DNA of 64,000 bases, taken from positions 186,001-250,000 of the forward strand of contig NZ_JPYO01000041.1 in the NCBI RefSeq assembly GCF_000757485.1, read 5' to 3'. Numbering within the stretch: the stretch's first letter is position 1; the number at the start of each line of letters is the position of its first letter. The stretch comes from Achromobacter sp. RTa. Its GTDB lineage: Bacteria; Pseudomonadota; Gammaproteobacteria; Burkholderiales; Burkholderiaceae_B. Below the pieces are notes generated by a model. The model was given only the letters and a program-made list of their open reading frames with translations, was not told the DNA's origin and made no database searches. The position numbers and the translations under genes were made by a program. Shown here piece after piece: positions 1-8,902 of this stretch.

Positions 1-523
1 CCAGCACGCGCATCTGATTCACGGCGTTGAAGGACTGCGATCCGCCCGACACCTGCATGACCGCAAGCGTCTTGCCCTGGGTCGGGCGCACCGCGCCCAC
101 CGACAGCGGAATCCAGTCGATCTGCGTCTTCATCAAGCCGGTCATCGCGCCGTGGCGTTCCGGCGAGCTCCAGACCATGCCTTCCGCCCACTGGACCAGC
201 TCATGCAATTCACGCACCTTGGGATGGCCCTCGCTGGAGGCATCGTCGACCAGCGGCAGGCCGGAGGGGTTGAACAGGCGGGTTTCGCCGCCCAGGGCCC
301 GGAGCAGGCGGGCCGCCTCCTCGGCGACCAGGCGGCTGTAGGATCGTTCGCGCAACGATCCGTACAGCAGCAGAAAGCGCGGCGGATGGGTGGCCCGCCG
401 GGGCGGGAACAGCGCGGCGGCGTCCGGGCGCTGGAACAGCGACGCATCGATGTTGGGCGTTTCCGCGAGCGCATTGCGCGAGGCCTCGCGGGCGGCCGCG
501 TGATGGATGGTGGTGGAACTCAT
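1..523 (-). CDS. arsH: ArsH-type NADPH-dependent FMN reductase (3' end outside window)
   Basis: Flavoprotein of arsenic operons; known members reduce quinones and azo dyes with NADPH and oxidise trivalent organoarsenicals. The frame starts at the ATG complementary to 521-523 ([19 protein letters not shown]) and stays open to base 1, giving about 174 residues of a family usually 230-250 long, so the C-terminus is outside the window. Visible flavodoxin-like FMN-binding elements are [13 protein letters not shown] and the later [12 protein letters not shown] and [10 protein letters not shown] segments typical of ArsH. It is the last visible gene of arsR-arsC-acr3-arsH, 105 bases after acr3. Identification is firm; what lies further downstream is unseen. 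Confidence 0.9.
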   Translation of the reverse strand, partial: MSSTTIHHAAAREASRNALAETPNIDASLFQRPDAAALFPPRRATHPPRFLLLYGSLRERSYSRLVAEEAARLLRALGGETRLFNPSGLPLVDDASSEGHPKVRELHELVQWAEGMVWSSPERHGAMTGLMKTQIDWIPLSVGAVRPTQGKTLAVMQVSGGSQSFNAVNQMRVL

Positions 524-628
524 GAGATGCCTTTGTTGATGCAAGACTGAAACGTCAATCGGCCGAAGGCGTCGGTGCTCTTGTCCGCCGGCCCGGCGAT
601 GGCGCCGGTATTCGCCATGCTGCACGGA

Positions 629-1708
629 TCAGGTCCGGCGGGCGCCGGCGTCGTACCAGCCTTTGCTCTGGTTGACGATGCGCACGACCAGCAGCATTAC
701 GGGCACCTCGATGAGCACGCCCACAACGGTCGCCAGGGCGGCTCCCGACTGAAAGCCGAACAGGCTGATCGCCGCCGCGACGGCCAGTTCGAAGAAATTG
801 GAGGCTCCGATGAGCGCGGACGGACACGCGATGCTGTGCTGCTCGCCAACGCGGCGATTGAGCCAGTACGCCAGGCCGGAGTTGAAGAACACCTGTATGA
901 GTATGGGCACCGCCAGCATCGCGATCACCAGGGGCTGGCTCAAGATGGCTTCGCCCTGGAACGCGAACAGCAGCACCAGCGTCAGCAGCAAGGCGGCCAT
1001 CGAGAACGGGCCGATCCGCGCCAGCGCCGCTTCGAAGACCGCCTGTCCGCGGCGCAGCAGAGCGCGGCGCCAGAGCTGGGCAAGAACCACGGGGATCACG
1101 ATGTACAGCCCCACGGACACCAGCAGCGTATCCCACGGCACGGTAATGGCCGAAAGCCCCAGCAACAGGCCGACGACGGGCGCGAAGGCGAACACCATGA
1201 TCGTGTCGTTGAGCGCAACCTGGGACAGCGTGAAAACTGGATCGCCGCCGGTCAGCCGGCTCCAGACGAAGACCATGGCGGTGCATGGCGCGGCGGCCAG
1301 CAGGATCAGGCCCGCGACGTAGCTGTCCAACTGGTCGGCGGGCAACCACGGGGAAAAGGCATGGCGGATGAACAGCCAGCCGAGGAAGGCCATCGAGAAC
1401 GGCTTTACCGCCCAGTTGATGAACAGCGTCACGCCGATGCCTCGCCAATGCTGCCGGACCTGGCCCAGCGCCGCAAAGTCGACCTTGAGGAGCATCGGAA
1501 TGATCATCACCCAGATCAGGATCCCGACGGGCAGGTTGACCCGGGCGACTTCCAGGCGCCCTATGGCCTGGAACAACGCCGGCATGAGCTGGCCAAGCGC
1601 CACGCCCAGCACGATGCAGAGAAATACCCATAGCGTCAGGTAGCGTTCGAAAACGCTCATCCCGGGGCGCGGGTTCGGAGCCGGCGCCGCCTGTGCAATG
1701 GACGGCAT
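629..1708 (-). CDS. acr3: Acr3-family arsenite efflux permease
   Basis: Inner-membrane arsenite extruder driven by the proton motive force, of the bile/arsenite/riboflavin transporter superfamily. 359 residues with about ten hydrophobic segments, the normal family size. The conserved Acr3 cysteine appears in AAPCTAMVFVW (about residue 142), and the C-terminal helix carries the conserved Glu in VLIEVPVML. The start at 1708 lies 4 bases past the arsC stop, and the GGGGGTAGG-like ribosome site overlaps the arsC end, suggesting translational coupling. A second Met at residue 17 is an alternative start. It would export the arsenite made by ArsC. Confidence 0.95.
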   Translation of the reverse strand: MPSIAQAAPAPNPRPGMSVFERYLTLWVFLCIVLGVALGQLMPALFQAIGRLEVARVNLPVGILIWVMIIPMLLKVDFAALGQVRQHWRGIGVTLFINWAVKPFSMAFLGWLFIRHAFSPWLPADQLDSYVAGLILLAAAPCTAMVFVWSRLTGGDPVFTLSQVALNDTIMVFAFAPVVGLLLGLSAITVPWDTLLVSVGLYIVIPVVLAQLWRRALLRRGQAVFEAALARIGPFSMAALLLTLVLLFAFQGEAILSQPLVIAMLAVPILIQVFFNSGLAYWLNRRVGEQHSIACPSALIGASNFFELAVAAAISLFGFQSGAALATVVGVLIEVPVMLLVVRIVNQSKGWYDAGARRT

Positions 1709-1712
1709 GGGC

Positions 1713-2213
1713 CTACCCCCGCGGCTTGCCGATGCCGTGCAGCTCGGCCTGGAGCGACATGGCGTCCAGTCGCTCCAGCGGCAGCGAGAGAAAGAGCTCG
1801 ATGCGGCGCTTGAGCATGCGTGCCGCGTCGTGGAAGGCCTTGAGCCGCTCTTCCTCGCTGCCCTCGAGGGCGGCCGGGTCCGGCACGCCCCAATGCGCCG
1901 TCATCGGGTGGCCGGGCCACACGGGGCAAACCTCGCCGGCGGCGTTATCGCAGACCGTGATGATGAAGTCCATTTTCGGGGCGTCGGGAGCCGCGAACTC
2001 ATCCCAGCTCTTGCTTCGATAGCCGTCCGTCGGAAGCGAATAGGACTTGAGGGTGGCGAGAGCGAGCGGATGGACCTCGCCCTTGGGTGTGCTGCCGGCG
2101 GAATAGGCCTGGAAGCGATCCCCGCCCAGGCCTTTGAGCAGCCCTTCGGCCAGGATCGAGCGAGCGGAATTGCCCGTGCAGAGAAAGAGCACGTTGAAAG
2201 GGGAGTGCGGCAT
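1713..2213 (-). CDS. arsC: arsenate reductase, low-molecular-weight phosphatase fold
   Basis: Cytoplasmic enzyme reducing arsenate to arsenite for export by Acr3. 166 residues. The N-terminal P-loop CTGNSAR gives the CX5R nucleophile (Cys12, Arg18) shared with LMW tyrosine phosphatases. Further cysteines at about 88 and 96 (TVCDNAAGEVC) fit the relay used in the resolving cascade, and HWGVPDPA is the usual family signature near residue 107. The ATG at 2213 lies 8 bases after the arsR stop, with an operon partner on each side. Whether thioredoxin or glutaredoxin recycles it cannot be read here. Confidence 0.95.
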   Translation of the reverse strand: MPHSPFNVLFLCTGNSARSILAEGLLKGLGGDRFQAYSAGSTPKGEVHPLALATLKSYSLPTDGYRSKSWDEFAAPDAPKMDFIITVCDNAAGEVCPVWPGHPMTAHWGVPDPAALEGSEEERLKAFHDAARMLKRRIELFLSLPLERLDAMSLQAELHGIGKPRG

Positions 2214-2221
2214 GGCGGGTC

Positions 2222-2551
2222 CTAGCAGCAGGGGATGGAGGCGCCGGGGGAGGAAACCTCGCAGGGGGCGCCTTGGCAGCAGTGTTCGGTGAGATAGCCG
2301 AGCAAGCCGTTCATGCGGGAGAAGTCGGCGCGGTAGATCAGGTTCCGGCCTTGTTGTTCGATGGTGACCAGGCCTGCATGCGATAGCTCCTTCAAGTGGA
2401 ACGACAGCGTGTTCCGCGCGATGCCGAGCCGATCGGCGAGCACGCTTGGAGTGAGGCCGGGAAGGCCGGCCACGACCAGGGCGCGGAAGGCGCGCAGCCG
2501 CTGTGGATGGGCTAGGCCGGCGAGGGCGGAGATGGCTAGGTCTTCGTTCAT
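2222..2551 (-). CDS. arsR: ArsR-family arsenic-responsive repressor
   Basis: Winged-helix repressor that leaves DNA on binding As(III)/Sb(III) and so controls the ars operon. 109 residues from the ATG at 2551; the HTH is around LADRLGIARNTLSFHLKEL. The C-terminus is unusually rich in cysteine: HCCQGAPC (Cys91, 92, 97) and a terminal CC (108, 109). This resembles the C-terminal metalloid site of Acidithiobacillus-type ArsR rather than the helix-3 site of plasmid R773 ArsR. An upstream in-frame ATG at 2569 would add six residues, but it lies inside the palindromic operator. No Shine-Dalgarno sequence precedes either ATG, so the mRNA may be leaderless. Confidence 0.93.
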   Translation of the reverse strand: MNEDLAISALAGLAHPQRLRAFRALVVAGLPGLTPSVLADRLGIARNTLSFHLKELSHAGLVTIEQQGRNLIYRADFSRMNGLLGYLTEHCCQGAPCEVSSPGASIPCC

Positions 2552-2552
2552 G

Positions 2553-2578
2553 ATTCGATAATACAGCATTTATTGAAT
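2553..2578 (-). promoter_or_regulatory. candidate ArsR operator overlapping the ars -10 element
   Basis: An inverted repeat with arms ATTCGATAA (2553-2561) and TTATTGAAT (2570-2578), 8 of 9 positions paired across an 8-base spacer, ends one base before the arsR ATG. Read on the minus strand it contains TATTAT (2563-2558), one mismatch from a sigma70 -10 box, which would put transcription start at the A of the ATG. No convincing -35 is visible. Position and symmetry fit an autorepressor site; binding is inferred. Confidence 0.6.
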
Positions 2579-2580
2579 TA

Positions 2581-2603
2581 AAAGCCAGCCGATTTCTGGC
2601 TTT
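2581..2603. repeat. perfect 8-bp inverted repeat upstream of arsR
   Basis: Arms AAAGCCAG (2581-2588) and CTGGCTTT (2596-2603) pair perfectly around a 7-base loop. It sits just upstream of the arsR operator, between arsR and the divergent chemoreceptor gene. It could be a second protein-binding site or a small hairpin; there is no adjoining T-run that would make it a terminator. Confidence 0.45.
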
Positions 2604-2773
2604 GGGCGGCGAAGCGAGGGGACGGTTTATATCGAAAAATTGCAACACACCATGAAATATTTATTCAACAATCTATGCAGTCTGTATAAGATTGGCAACA
2701 TTTCCATGGCAATCCCATGGTTTGCCGGACCCGGGAAATGCCCGCTGGCCGTGCCTTATGTCGGGAGCATCGA

Positions 2774-4453
2774 ATGCGCACCAATCTGCCTATCACCCAG
2801 AACTGTTACGACTTTCCGGCGGATCAGACACTTATTTCAATCACGGATCTGAAGGGGCGTATCACATACTGCAATGCCAACTTCGTCGAGGTCAGCGGCT
2901 TCACGCACGCTGAACTCATCGGCCAGCCGCACAACCTGGTGCGCCACCCGGATATGCCCGAAGAGCCGTTCCGCGACATGTGGCAAACGATCCAGGCGGG
3001 GCTGCCCTGGACGGCGTTGATCAAGAACCGCCGCAAGAATGGCGACTATTACTGGGTGCGCGCCAACGCCACGCCCGTGCGCAACGGCAAGAACATCGTG
3101 GGTTACCTGTCCGTGCGCACCCACGCCCCGGAAGATGAAATCGAGGAAGCCGAGGCCCTGTACGCCGACATGCGGCACGAGGCCGAGCGCGGCCGGCGCG
3201 TGCATGTGCTGCACCATGGCGCCGTACTGAACAACAGCCTGTTCGGACGCTTCGGCCGGCTGTTCTCCTTTGGCTTGCGCGGGCACATCGTGTTGTCTTC
3301 GCTCGTCATGGCCGCGGTGCCGCCGCTTGCCCATTTCATCGGCAAGCCTTACGGCGCGCCGGAATGGGCGCCGGCCCTGGCCGGCCTGATCGCCGCCATG
3401 CTGGCTGCCCGCCACCTGATCGGCATCGGCGTCAAGCCGATGCGCGAAGTCATAGCCACCGCCAATGTGCTCGCCGCTGGCGACCTTACCCAGAATGTCC
3501 GGGTCGATGGCAAGGCGGAAATCGGCCAGCTGCAGCTGGCCCTGGCGCAGCTGACGGTATCCATGCGCACCGTGGTGCGCGACGTGCGCGAGCAGGTTGC
3601 CCATCTGCGCGGCGGCGCGCGCGAGATCGCCAGCGGCAACCGCGACATGTCCGCGCGCACGGAATCGCAGGCCAGCAGCCTCGAAGAAACCGCGGCCGCC
3701 ATCGAGCAGATCAACGGCACCGTGCGCCAGACCACCAGCATGGCCGACTCGGGCGCCAACATGGCGCGCGAGACCGTCGGCGCCGCGCAGCGCAGCCATG
3801 AGGCCGTGCAGAACGTGGTGACGACCATGCGCGAGATTTCCGGGGCCTCGCAGCGCATCGGCGACATCATTCAAGTGATCGAAGGCGTGGCGTTCCAGAC
3901 CAACATCCTGGCGCTCAATGCCGCCGTCGAGGCGGCGCGGGCGGGCGAGCAGGGCAAGGGCTTCGCGGTGGTCGCCAGCGAAGTGCGCGCGCTGGCGCAG
4001 CGCACCACCCAGGCCGCCAAGGAAATCCGCGTGCTGATCGAAGAGTCAGGGCAGCGCGTGCACATGGGCGAGCAGCGCGCCGACGAGGCCAGCTCCCGCA
4101 TGGACGAGGTGATGGAAGCCATCAGCCGCGTCACGGATTCGCTGGAACACATCAATAACGCAAGCCAGGAACAATCCTCGGGCATAGGCCAGGTCAATAC
4201 GGCCGTTTCCCAGCTCGATCAGATTACGCAGCAGAATGTCTCCATGGTCGAGCAACTGGCTACCGCCGCCAGTTCCCTGAATGACCAGGTCAGCATGGTG
4301 CACGACACGATCCGCGTTTTCCGCCTGACCGACCGGGACACGTCACTGGCCGAGGTCGATGCCGTCGCGCTACGCAAGCAAAGCCGGGAAGGCCACGCAA
4401 ACCCCGAAGAGCCGGGCGCGCGCCGGCGGAGCCTGGCCCTGATCGCAGCCTGA
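2774..4453 (+). CDS. PAS-containing methyl-accepting chemotaxis protein, Aer-like
   Basis: Energy/redox taxis transducer feeding the CheA/CheW pathway at the inner membrane. 559 residues from the ATG at 2774, preceded by GGGAG; a longer frame from 2717 lacks such a site. Order: N-terminal PAS domain (about 15-125) with the Aer-type segment [14 protein letters not shown]; a short membrane region of two hydrophobic stretches (about 185-235); HAMP (about 235-290); then the signalling coiled coil with the conserved hairpin [20 protein letters not shown] (about 390-410). There is no periplasmic sensor domain and no C-terminal CheR/CheB tether pentapeptide. The PAS type suggests FAD or another redox ligand (inference). 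Confidence 0.9.
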   Translation: MRTNLPITQNCYDFPADQTLISITDLKGRITYCNANFVEVSGFTHAELIGQPHNLVRHPDMPEEPFRDMWQTIQAGLPWTALIKNRRKNGDYYWVRANATPVRNGKNIVGYLSVRTHAPEDEIEEAEALYADMRHEAERGRRVHVLHHGAVLNNSLFGRFGRLFSFGLRGHIVLSSLVMAAVPPLAHFIGKPYGAPEWAPALAGLIAAMLAARHLIGIGVKPMREVIATANVLAAGDLTQNVRVDGKAEIGQLQLALAQLTVSMRTVVRDVREQVAHLRGGAREIASGNRDMSARTESQASSLEETAAAIEQINGTVRQTTSMADSGANMARETVGAAQRSHEAVQNVVTTMREISGASQRIGDIIQVIEGVAFQTNILALNAAVEAARAGEQGKGFAVVASEVRALAQRTTQAAKEIRVLIEESGQRVHMGEQRADEASSRMDEVMEAISRVTDSLEHINNASQEQSSGIGQVNTAVSQLDQITQQNVSMVEQLATAASSLNDQVSMVHDTIRVFRLTDRDTSLAEVDAVALRKQSREGHANPEEPGARRRSLALIAA

Positions 4454-4492
4454 GCCCGGGCCGGCGGCCGCGCGCGATTCGTCCTGCGTCCG

Positions 4493-4882
4493 TCAGTCCG
4501 CGACGATCCGGGCGGCCCTTATCCTCACGGGCTTTCCCAGCGTCCGCGCGACGGGCGAGGTCCGAACCGCCTCGTCCGCCAGCGCTTCCTGCCCGGGAGA
4601 CGGCGCGGTCGCGAAGCGCACCGACACGTCGAACGCGGTTTCGCTGTCCTGCCGGTCGATGGCCACGTTGACCTTGAAAGCGGGAAGCATGACGCCGGCG
4701 CGTTCGGCCGCCATGTCGATCGACATGCAGAGGCAGGCCGCCAGGGCGCTTTCCAGCAGTTCGTGCGGACGCATGCCCGCGCTTCCGCCTTTGCCCTGCT
4801 TGTGGGTGTCCGCGAGCACGAGATCGCGTCCGTTGCTCAGTTGCACGCAATAGGCCTCGCCCAGCCGCGTCGCCGTGATCAT
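4493..4882 (-). CDS. OsmC/Ohr-fold protein with a single conserved Cys position
   Basis: Small alpha/beta protein of the OsmC superfamily, whose members include organic hydroperoxide reductases. 129 residues from the ATG at 4882, preceded by AGGAGG; a longer TTG-initiated frame is not needed. The first catalytic-region cysteine is present in SALAACLCMS (Cys50, Cys52). The position of the second family cysteine reads TSPVARTL with Ser109 instead. It therefore looks like the YhfA-type branch rather than a two-cysteine peroxidase, and peroxidase activity is doubtful. It is convergent with the chemoreceptor gene and divergent from the SulP gene. Confidence 0.85.
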   Translation of the reverse strand: MITATRLGEAYCVQLSNGRDLVLADTHKQGKGGSAGMRPHELLESALAACLCMSIDMAAERAGVMLPAFKVNVAIDRQDSETAFDVSVRFATAPSPGQEALADEAVRTSPVARTLGKPVRIRAARIVAD

Positions 4883-5029
4883 GACAGCCTCCTGGTTCAA
4901 AAACAGGGGTAGTTTCGGCTCTTCCGGCTTGTCTCGGAAGGCAAGTGAATATCCGGGTATGACAGGTGACAGGGAACGTGCCGTTCGTATTGCGCGTCCA
5001 GTAGAATCAACGCCCGGCGTCCCACTTTC

Positions 5030-6778
5030 ATGAGAGCTTGCATGGCCTCCAATGCGCGCGCCCGCGTTGATATGCCCGCCCGGAACTGGCTGCGCTGGCT
5101 GCCCGGATTGACGATGCTGAGGTCATACCGGGCGGCCTGGCTGCCGAAGGACGTGGCCGCGGGCCTGGTACTGACGACGATGCTGGTGCCGGTCGGCATC
5201 GCCTATGCCGAGGCCTCGGGCGTGCCGGGGGTCTACGGCCTGTACGCCACCATTATCCCGATGCTGGCCTATGCCTTGTTCGGCCCAAGCAGGATCCTGG
5301 TGCTGGGGCCGGATTCGGCGCTAGCGCCGCCGATCCTGGCGGTGGTGCTCAGCGTTTCGGATGGCGATCCGATGCGCGCGGTGGCGGCGGCCGGCCTGAT
5401 GGCGGTGGTCTCGGGCCTGTTCTGCATCGTGCTGGGCCTGCTGCGGCTGGGTTTCATTACGGAACTGCTGTCCAAGCCGATCCGCTATGGCTATATGAAC
5501 GGCATTGCGCTGACGGTGCTGGTGAGCCAGTTGCCCAAGCTGTTCGCGATCCCGATCGATGACGCCGGCCCGCTGCGCGAGCTTTGGCAGCTGGGGAGGG
5601 CGGTGTTCAACGGCGAGGCCAACGGGCACAGCTTCGGCATCGGGGCGGCCACCCTGGCGGTCATCCTGCTGCTCAAGCGTTTCGACCGCGTGCCCGGCAT
5701 CCTGATCGCGGTGATCCTGGCGACGCTGGCGGTCAGCATGTTCCACCTGGACGCCCGCGGGGTGAAGGTGCTGGGCGAGATTCCGCAGGGTTTGCCGGCC
5801 TTCGCGCTGCCGTGGCTCAGCAACGCGGACCTGGTCAAGATCGTGCTGGGCGGCGGCGCCGTGGCGCTGATCGCCTTCGCCGACACCAGCGTGCTGTCGC
5901 GCACCTATGCAGCGCGCACACACACGCGCGTGGACCCGAACCAGGAAATGGTGGGCCTGGGCGTGGCGAACCTGGCGGCGGGCTTCTTCCAGGGGTTCCC
6001 GGTCAGCAGCAGCGCGTCGCGCACGCCGGTGGCCGAGGCGGCGGGCTCGCGCACGCAGCTCACGGGAGTGGTGGGCGCGATCGCGGTGGCGGCCTTGCTG
6101 CTGGTGGCGCCGAACCTGCTGCGCTATCTGCCCAACAGCGCCCTGGCCGCCGTGGTGATCGCCGCGGCCATCGGCCTGTTTGAATTCAAGGACCTGCGGC
6201 GCATCTTCCGTATCCAGCAATGGGAATTCTGGCTCTCGATGCTGTGCTTCGCCGGCGTGGCGGTGTTCGGCGCGATTCCAGGCATCTGCCTGGCGGTGGT
6301 CATCGCCGTGATCGAATTCCTGTGGGACGGTTGGCGGCCGCATTTCGCGGTGCTAGGCCGGGTGCCGAACCTGCGCGGCTACCACGACCTGAAGCGCTAT
6401 CCGCATGCGGCGCTGATCGATGGACTGGTGCTGTTCCGCTGGGATGCGCCGCTGTTCTTCGCCAACGCCGAACTCTTCCAGCAGCGCCTGATGGAGGCCG
6501 TGGACGCGTCTCCCACGCCGGTGCGGCGCGTGGTGGTGGCGGCCGAGCCTGTCACCAGCGTCGACGTCACCTCGGCCGACATGCTGCGGGAACTGAGCCG
6601 CAACCTGGCGGAGGCGGGAGTCGCCCTTCATTTCGCCGAGATGAAGGACCCGGTCCGCGACAAGCTCAAGCGCTTCGAGCTGGCCGAGATCTTCAGCGAC
6701 GACCGCTTTCATCCCACGGTGGGAAGCGCCGTGGACGCTTACCTGGAAAGCGTGGGCGCCCAGGCGGAGCAAGGCTAG
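5030..6778 (+). CDS. SulP-family anion transporter with STAS domain
   Basis: Inner-membrane transporter for sulfate, bicarbonate or a related anion. 582 residues, normal for the family. An N-terminal membrane domain with about 12-14 hydrophobic segments (about 35-425) includes the SulP-type region VPVGIAYAEASGVPGVYGLY. It is followed by a cytoplasmic STAS domain (about 440-560) with VTSVDVTSADMLREL, matching the STAS phospho-loop. The start could be the ATG at 5030 or that at 5042; GAGAG before the second slightly favours it. It stands alone, divergent from the OsmC-like gene and convergent with the IclR gene, so context does not give the substrate. Confidence 0.92.
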   Translation: MRACMASNARARVDMPARNWLRWLPGLTMLRSYRAAWLPKDVAAGLVLTTMLVPVGIAYAEASGVPGVYGLYATIIPMLAYALFGPSRILVLGPDSALAPPILAVVLSVSDGDPMRAVAAAGLMAVVSGLFCIVLGLLRLGFITELLSKPIRYGYMNGIALTVLVSQLPKLFAIPIDDAGPLRELWQLGRAVFNGEANGHSFGIGAATLAVILLLKRFDRVPGILIAVILATLAVSMFHLDARGVKVLGEIPQGLPAFALPWLSNADLVKIVLGGGAVALIAFADTSVLSRTYAARTHTRVDPNQEMVGLGVANLAAGFFQGFPVSSSASRTPVAEAAGSRTQLTGVVGAIAVAALLLVAPNLLRYLPNSALAAVVIAAAIGLFEFKDLRRIFRIQQWEFWLSMLCFAGVAVFGAIPGICLAVVIAVIEFLWDGWRPHFAVLGRVPNLRGYHDLKRYPHAALIDGLVLFRWDAPLFFANAELFQQRLMEAVDASPTPVRRVVVAAEPVTSVDVTSADMLRELSRNLAEAGVALHFAEMKDPVRDKLKRFELAEIFSDDRFHPTVGSAVDAYLESVGAQAEQG

Positions 6779-6785
6779 GGCGGGG

Positions 6786-7616
6786 TCAGTCCGCCGCGGC
6801 GATGGCGGCGGCGATTTCGGCTGCCGCGGCTTCCATGGGCTGGCGGAACTCGGCCAGCCCGCCAAAGGCGACGCGCGCGCTGGGCACCGAAATTCCCAAG
6901 CCGGCGATGAGCTTGCCTTGCGCATCCCGGATGGGCACGGCGCAGCCGACCACCCCGGCTATCACTTCCTCGTTGCTGGCAGCCCATTGGTCCTTGCGCA
7001 CCTTGTTGACCACCTTGCGCAAGGCGTCGGGTGAAACGATGGTGTTTGGCGCGAGCGGTTCGAGCACGGCGTGCCCGAGCCACCATTCGAATTGTTCGGC
7101 GGGCATTTCGGAGAGGAACAGCTTGCCTATCGACGTGCAGTGCAGCGGCGACCGGTGCCCATGCTCGAAGTACAGGCCCTGCGAGCGCGGGGCCCACGCC
7201 GCGTCTGCGTAGAACACTTCGTCGTCTACCCGTTGCCCGATCTGGCAATGCTCGCCGATGCGGTTGGCCAGAGCCACCAGGATCTGGTGGCTCTGGTCGC
7301 CGCGCATCGCGGCAGAGGCGGCCGCCATGCCCAGCTTCACCAAGGCCGCGCCGACCGCCAGCTTCTTGCTGCCCAGCACCCGCTTGAGCAGGCGCCTTTC
7401 CTCCAGTTGGGCGACGAGCCGATGAACCGTGGGCACCGGCAGGGCGCAGGCGGCGGCCACGTCGGTCATGGTGATGGGTCGGTCGGCATGCGCAACCACG
7501 TCGAGGACGTGCAGCAACCGGTCTAGGGGTTGATCCCTAGCGACAGCCTTTGAGTCGCTGATTATAATTAATCCAATTAGTGAAAGAAAAACTTCCAATA
7601 TTCGGAAGTTTAACAC
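6786..7616 (-). CDS. IclR-family transcriptional regulator
   Basis: Dimeric regulator with an N-terminal winged helix (PLDRLLHVLDVV through VPTVHRLVAQLEERRLL) and a C-terminal effector-binding domain (about 95-270) containing the conserved SPLHCTSIGKLFL segment. It is divergent from the CoA-transferase gene at 7655 and probably controls that operon. The start is uncertain: the frame opens at a GTG (7616), but the first 20 codons are AT-rich and contain a perfect inverted repeat (7589-7611). They may be non-coding, yet no good ATG or GTG lies between there and the first helix of the HTH. Effector unknown. Confidence 0.85.
   Translation of the reverse strand: MLNFRILEVFLSLIGLIIISDSKAVARDQPLDRLLHVLDVVAHADRPITMTDVAAACALPVPTVHRLVAQLEERRLLKRVLGSKKLAVGAALVKLGMAAASAAMRGDQSHQILVALANRIGEHCQIGQRVDDEVFYADAAWAPRSQGLYFEHGHRSPLHCTSIGKLFLSEMPAEQFEWWLGHAVLEPLAPNTIVSPDALRKVVNKVRKDQWAASNEEVIAGVVGCAVPIRDAQGKLIAGLGISVPSARVAFGGLAEFRQPMEAAAAEIAAAIAAAD
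7589..7611. promoter_or_regulatory. candidate IclR operator, 8-bp perfect inverted repeat
   Basis: Arms AAACTTCC (7589-7596) and GGAAGTTT (7604-7611) are perfectly complementary with a 7-base AATATTC centre. The element lies between the IclR gene and the CoA-transferase gene, 43 bases upstream of the latter's ATG, in a sharply AT-rich patch. It is the obvious candidate binding site for the adjacent IclR protein; binding is inferred. Confidence 0.6.
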
Positions 7617-7654
7617 AAGGCAGATTTTCCTTCCAAGTGAGATCGGAACCTACC

Positions 7655-8902
7655 ATGCCCACTTTCCCCGAGCCCATAAGCAGCGCCAAGCCTGTGGCGG
7701 ACACCTCTCGCAAGGGCCCGCTCGCCGGGTTGCGCGTGATCGACGCCGGCAACATGATCGCCGGGCCGCTCGCGGCCACCCAGATGGCCGATTTCGGCGC
7801 CGACGTCATCAAGCTGGAGCTGCCGGGGTCCGGCGATTCGATGCGCCACTGGACGCCGATGAAAGAGGGCTTGTCGCTGTGGTGGAAAGTCATCGCGCGC
7901 AATAAGCGGTTGATCACACTGACGCTGTCCAATCCTCGCGGGCAGGAGCTGTTCCGCGAGCTGGTCCGCGAAGCCGACGTGCTGATCGAGAATTACCGTC
8001 CCGGCACGTTCGAGCGCTGGGGGCTTGGGTACGAGGAGCTGGCGCGCATCAATCCGCGCCTGGTCATGGTGCGGGTTTCGGGATTCGGCCAGACGGGGCC
8101 CTATGCCAAGCGCGGGGGCTACGGCACGATCGCGGAAGCGTTTTCCGGCATTCCGTCGTTCACGGGCTCGCCCGACCGGCCGCCCACGCTGCCGGGCTTT
8201 CCCATGGCCGACTCGGTGGCCTCGACCTTCGCCGCCATGGCGGCAATGTTCGCGGTCTATAACCGCGACCACGGCAACGGGCGGGGCCAGGAAATCGACG
8301 TCAGCCTGTATGAACCCCTGTTCCGCCTGGTCGAGTCCCAGGTGATCGGTTTCGACCAGTTGGGCATCGTGAAGCAGCGCCTGGGCAATCGCCTGGCGGA
8401 GGATTCGCCGCGCAACACCTATCAGACGCTGGATGGGCGCTGGGTGGGCATTTCGGCCAGTTCGCAGCGCACCTTCGAGCGCCTGGCCCAGGCGCTGGGC
8501 ATGCCCGAACTCATTACGGACCCGCGATTCGTCGACAACGCTTCGCGTTGCGAGCACGACGCGGCGCTGGATCGGATCATCGCCGGCTGGTTCCGTGAGC
8601 GCGACTGCGCGGCCGTCATGGCGCTGTTCGAGGAGGCCGAGGTGGTCGCCGGCCCGGTGCTGGATATCAGTGACATCGTGCGCGATCCGCACTACCAGGC
8701 GCGCGAGAACATCGTGTCGGTCAGCGACGACGATTTCGGCGAGGTGCGCATGCAAGGAGTGGTGCCGCGGTTCCTGGACACCCCCGGAGAGGTACGCCAC
8801 GCCGGGCGCGCGCTGGGCGCCGACAACCGCGAAATCTACCAGGGCATGCTGGGCCTGTCCCAGCAGGAATTCGACGCGCTGACCGCGCAGGGAGTGATCT
8901 GA
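7655..8902 (+). CDS. class III (CaiB/BaiF-type) CoA-transferase
   Basis: Cytoplasmic enzyme moving CoA between acyl-CoA donors and a carboxylic acid. 415 residues from the ATG at 7655, the usual size. N-terminal Rossmann-like segment GPLAGLRVIDAGNMIAGPL, then KLELPGSGDSMR, VLIENYRPGTFERWGL and RVSGFGQTGPYAKRGGYG, all family hallmarks; the catalytic Asp normally lies in the following segment (KRGGYGTIAEAFSG region, about 165-200). Its stop overlaps the next start (ATGA at 8900-8904), so it is coupled to the thiolase-like gene. It probably activates the substrate of the operon as a CoA thioester; the acid is unknown. Confidence 0.92.
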   Translation: MPTFPEPISSAKPVADTSRKGPLAGLRVIDAGNMIAGPLAATQMADFGADVIKLELPGSGDSMRHWTPMKEGLSLWWKVIARNKRLITLTLSNPRGQELFRELVREADVLIENYRPGTFERWGLGYEELARINPRLVMVRVSGFGQTGPYAKRGGYGTIAEAFSGIPSFTGSPDRPPTLPGFPMADSVASTFAAMAAMFAVYNRDHGNGRGQEIDVSLYEPLFRLVESQVIGFDQLGIVKQRLGNRLAEDSPRNTYQTLDGRWVGISASSQRTFERLAQALGMPELITDPRFVDNASRCEHDAALDRIIAGWFRERDCAAVMALFEEAEVVAGPVLDISDIVRDPHYQARENIVSVSDDDFGEVRMQGVVPRFLDTPGEVRHAGRALGADNREIYQGMLGLSQQEFDALTAQGVI

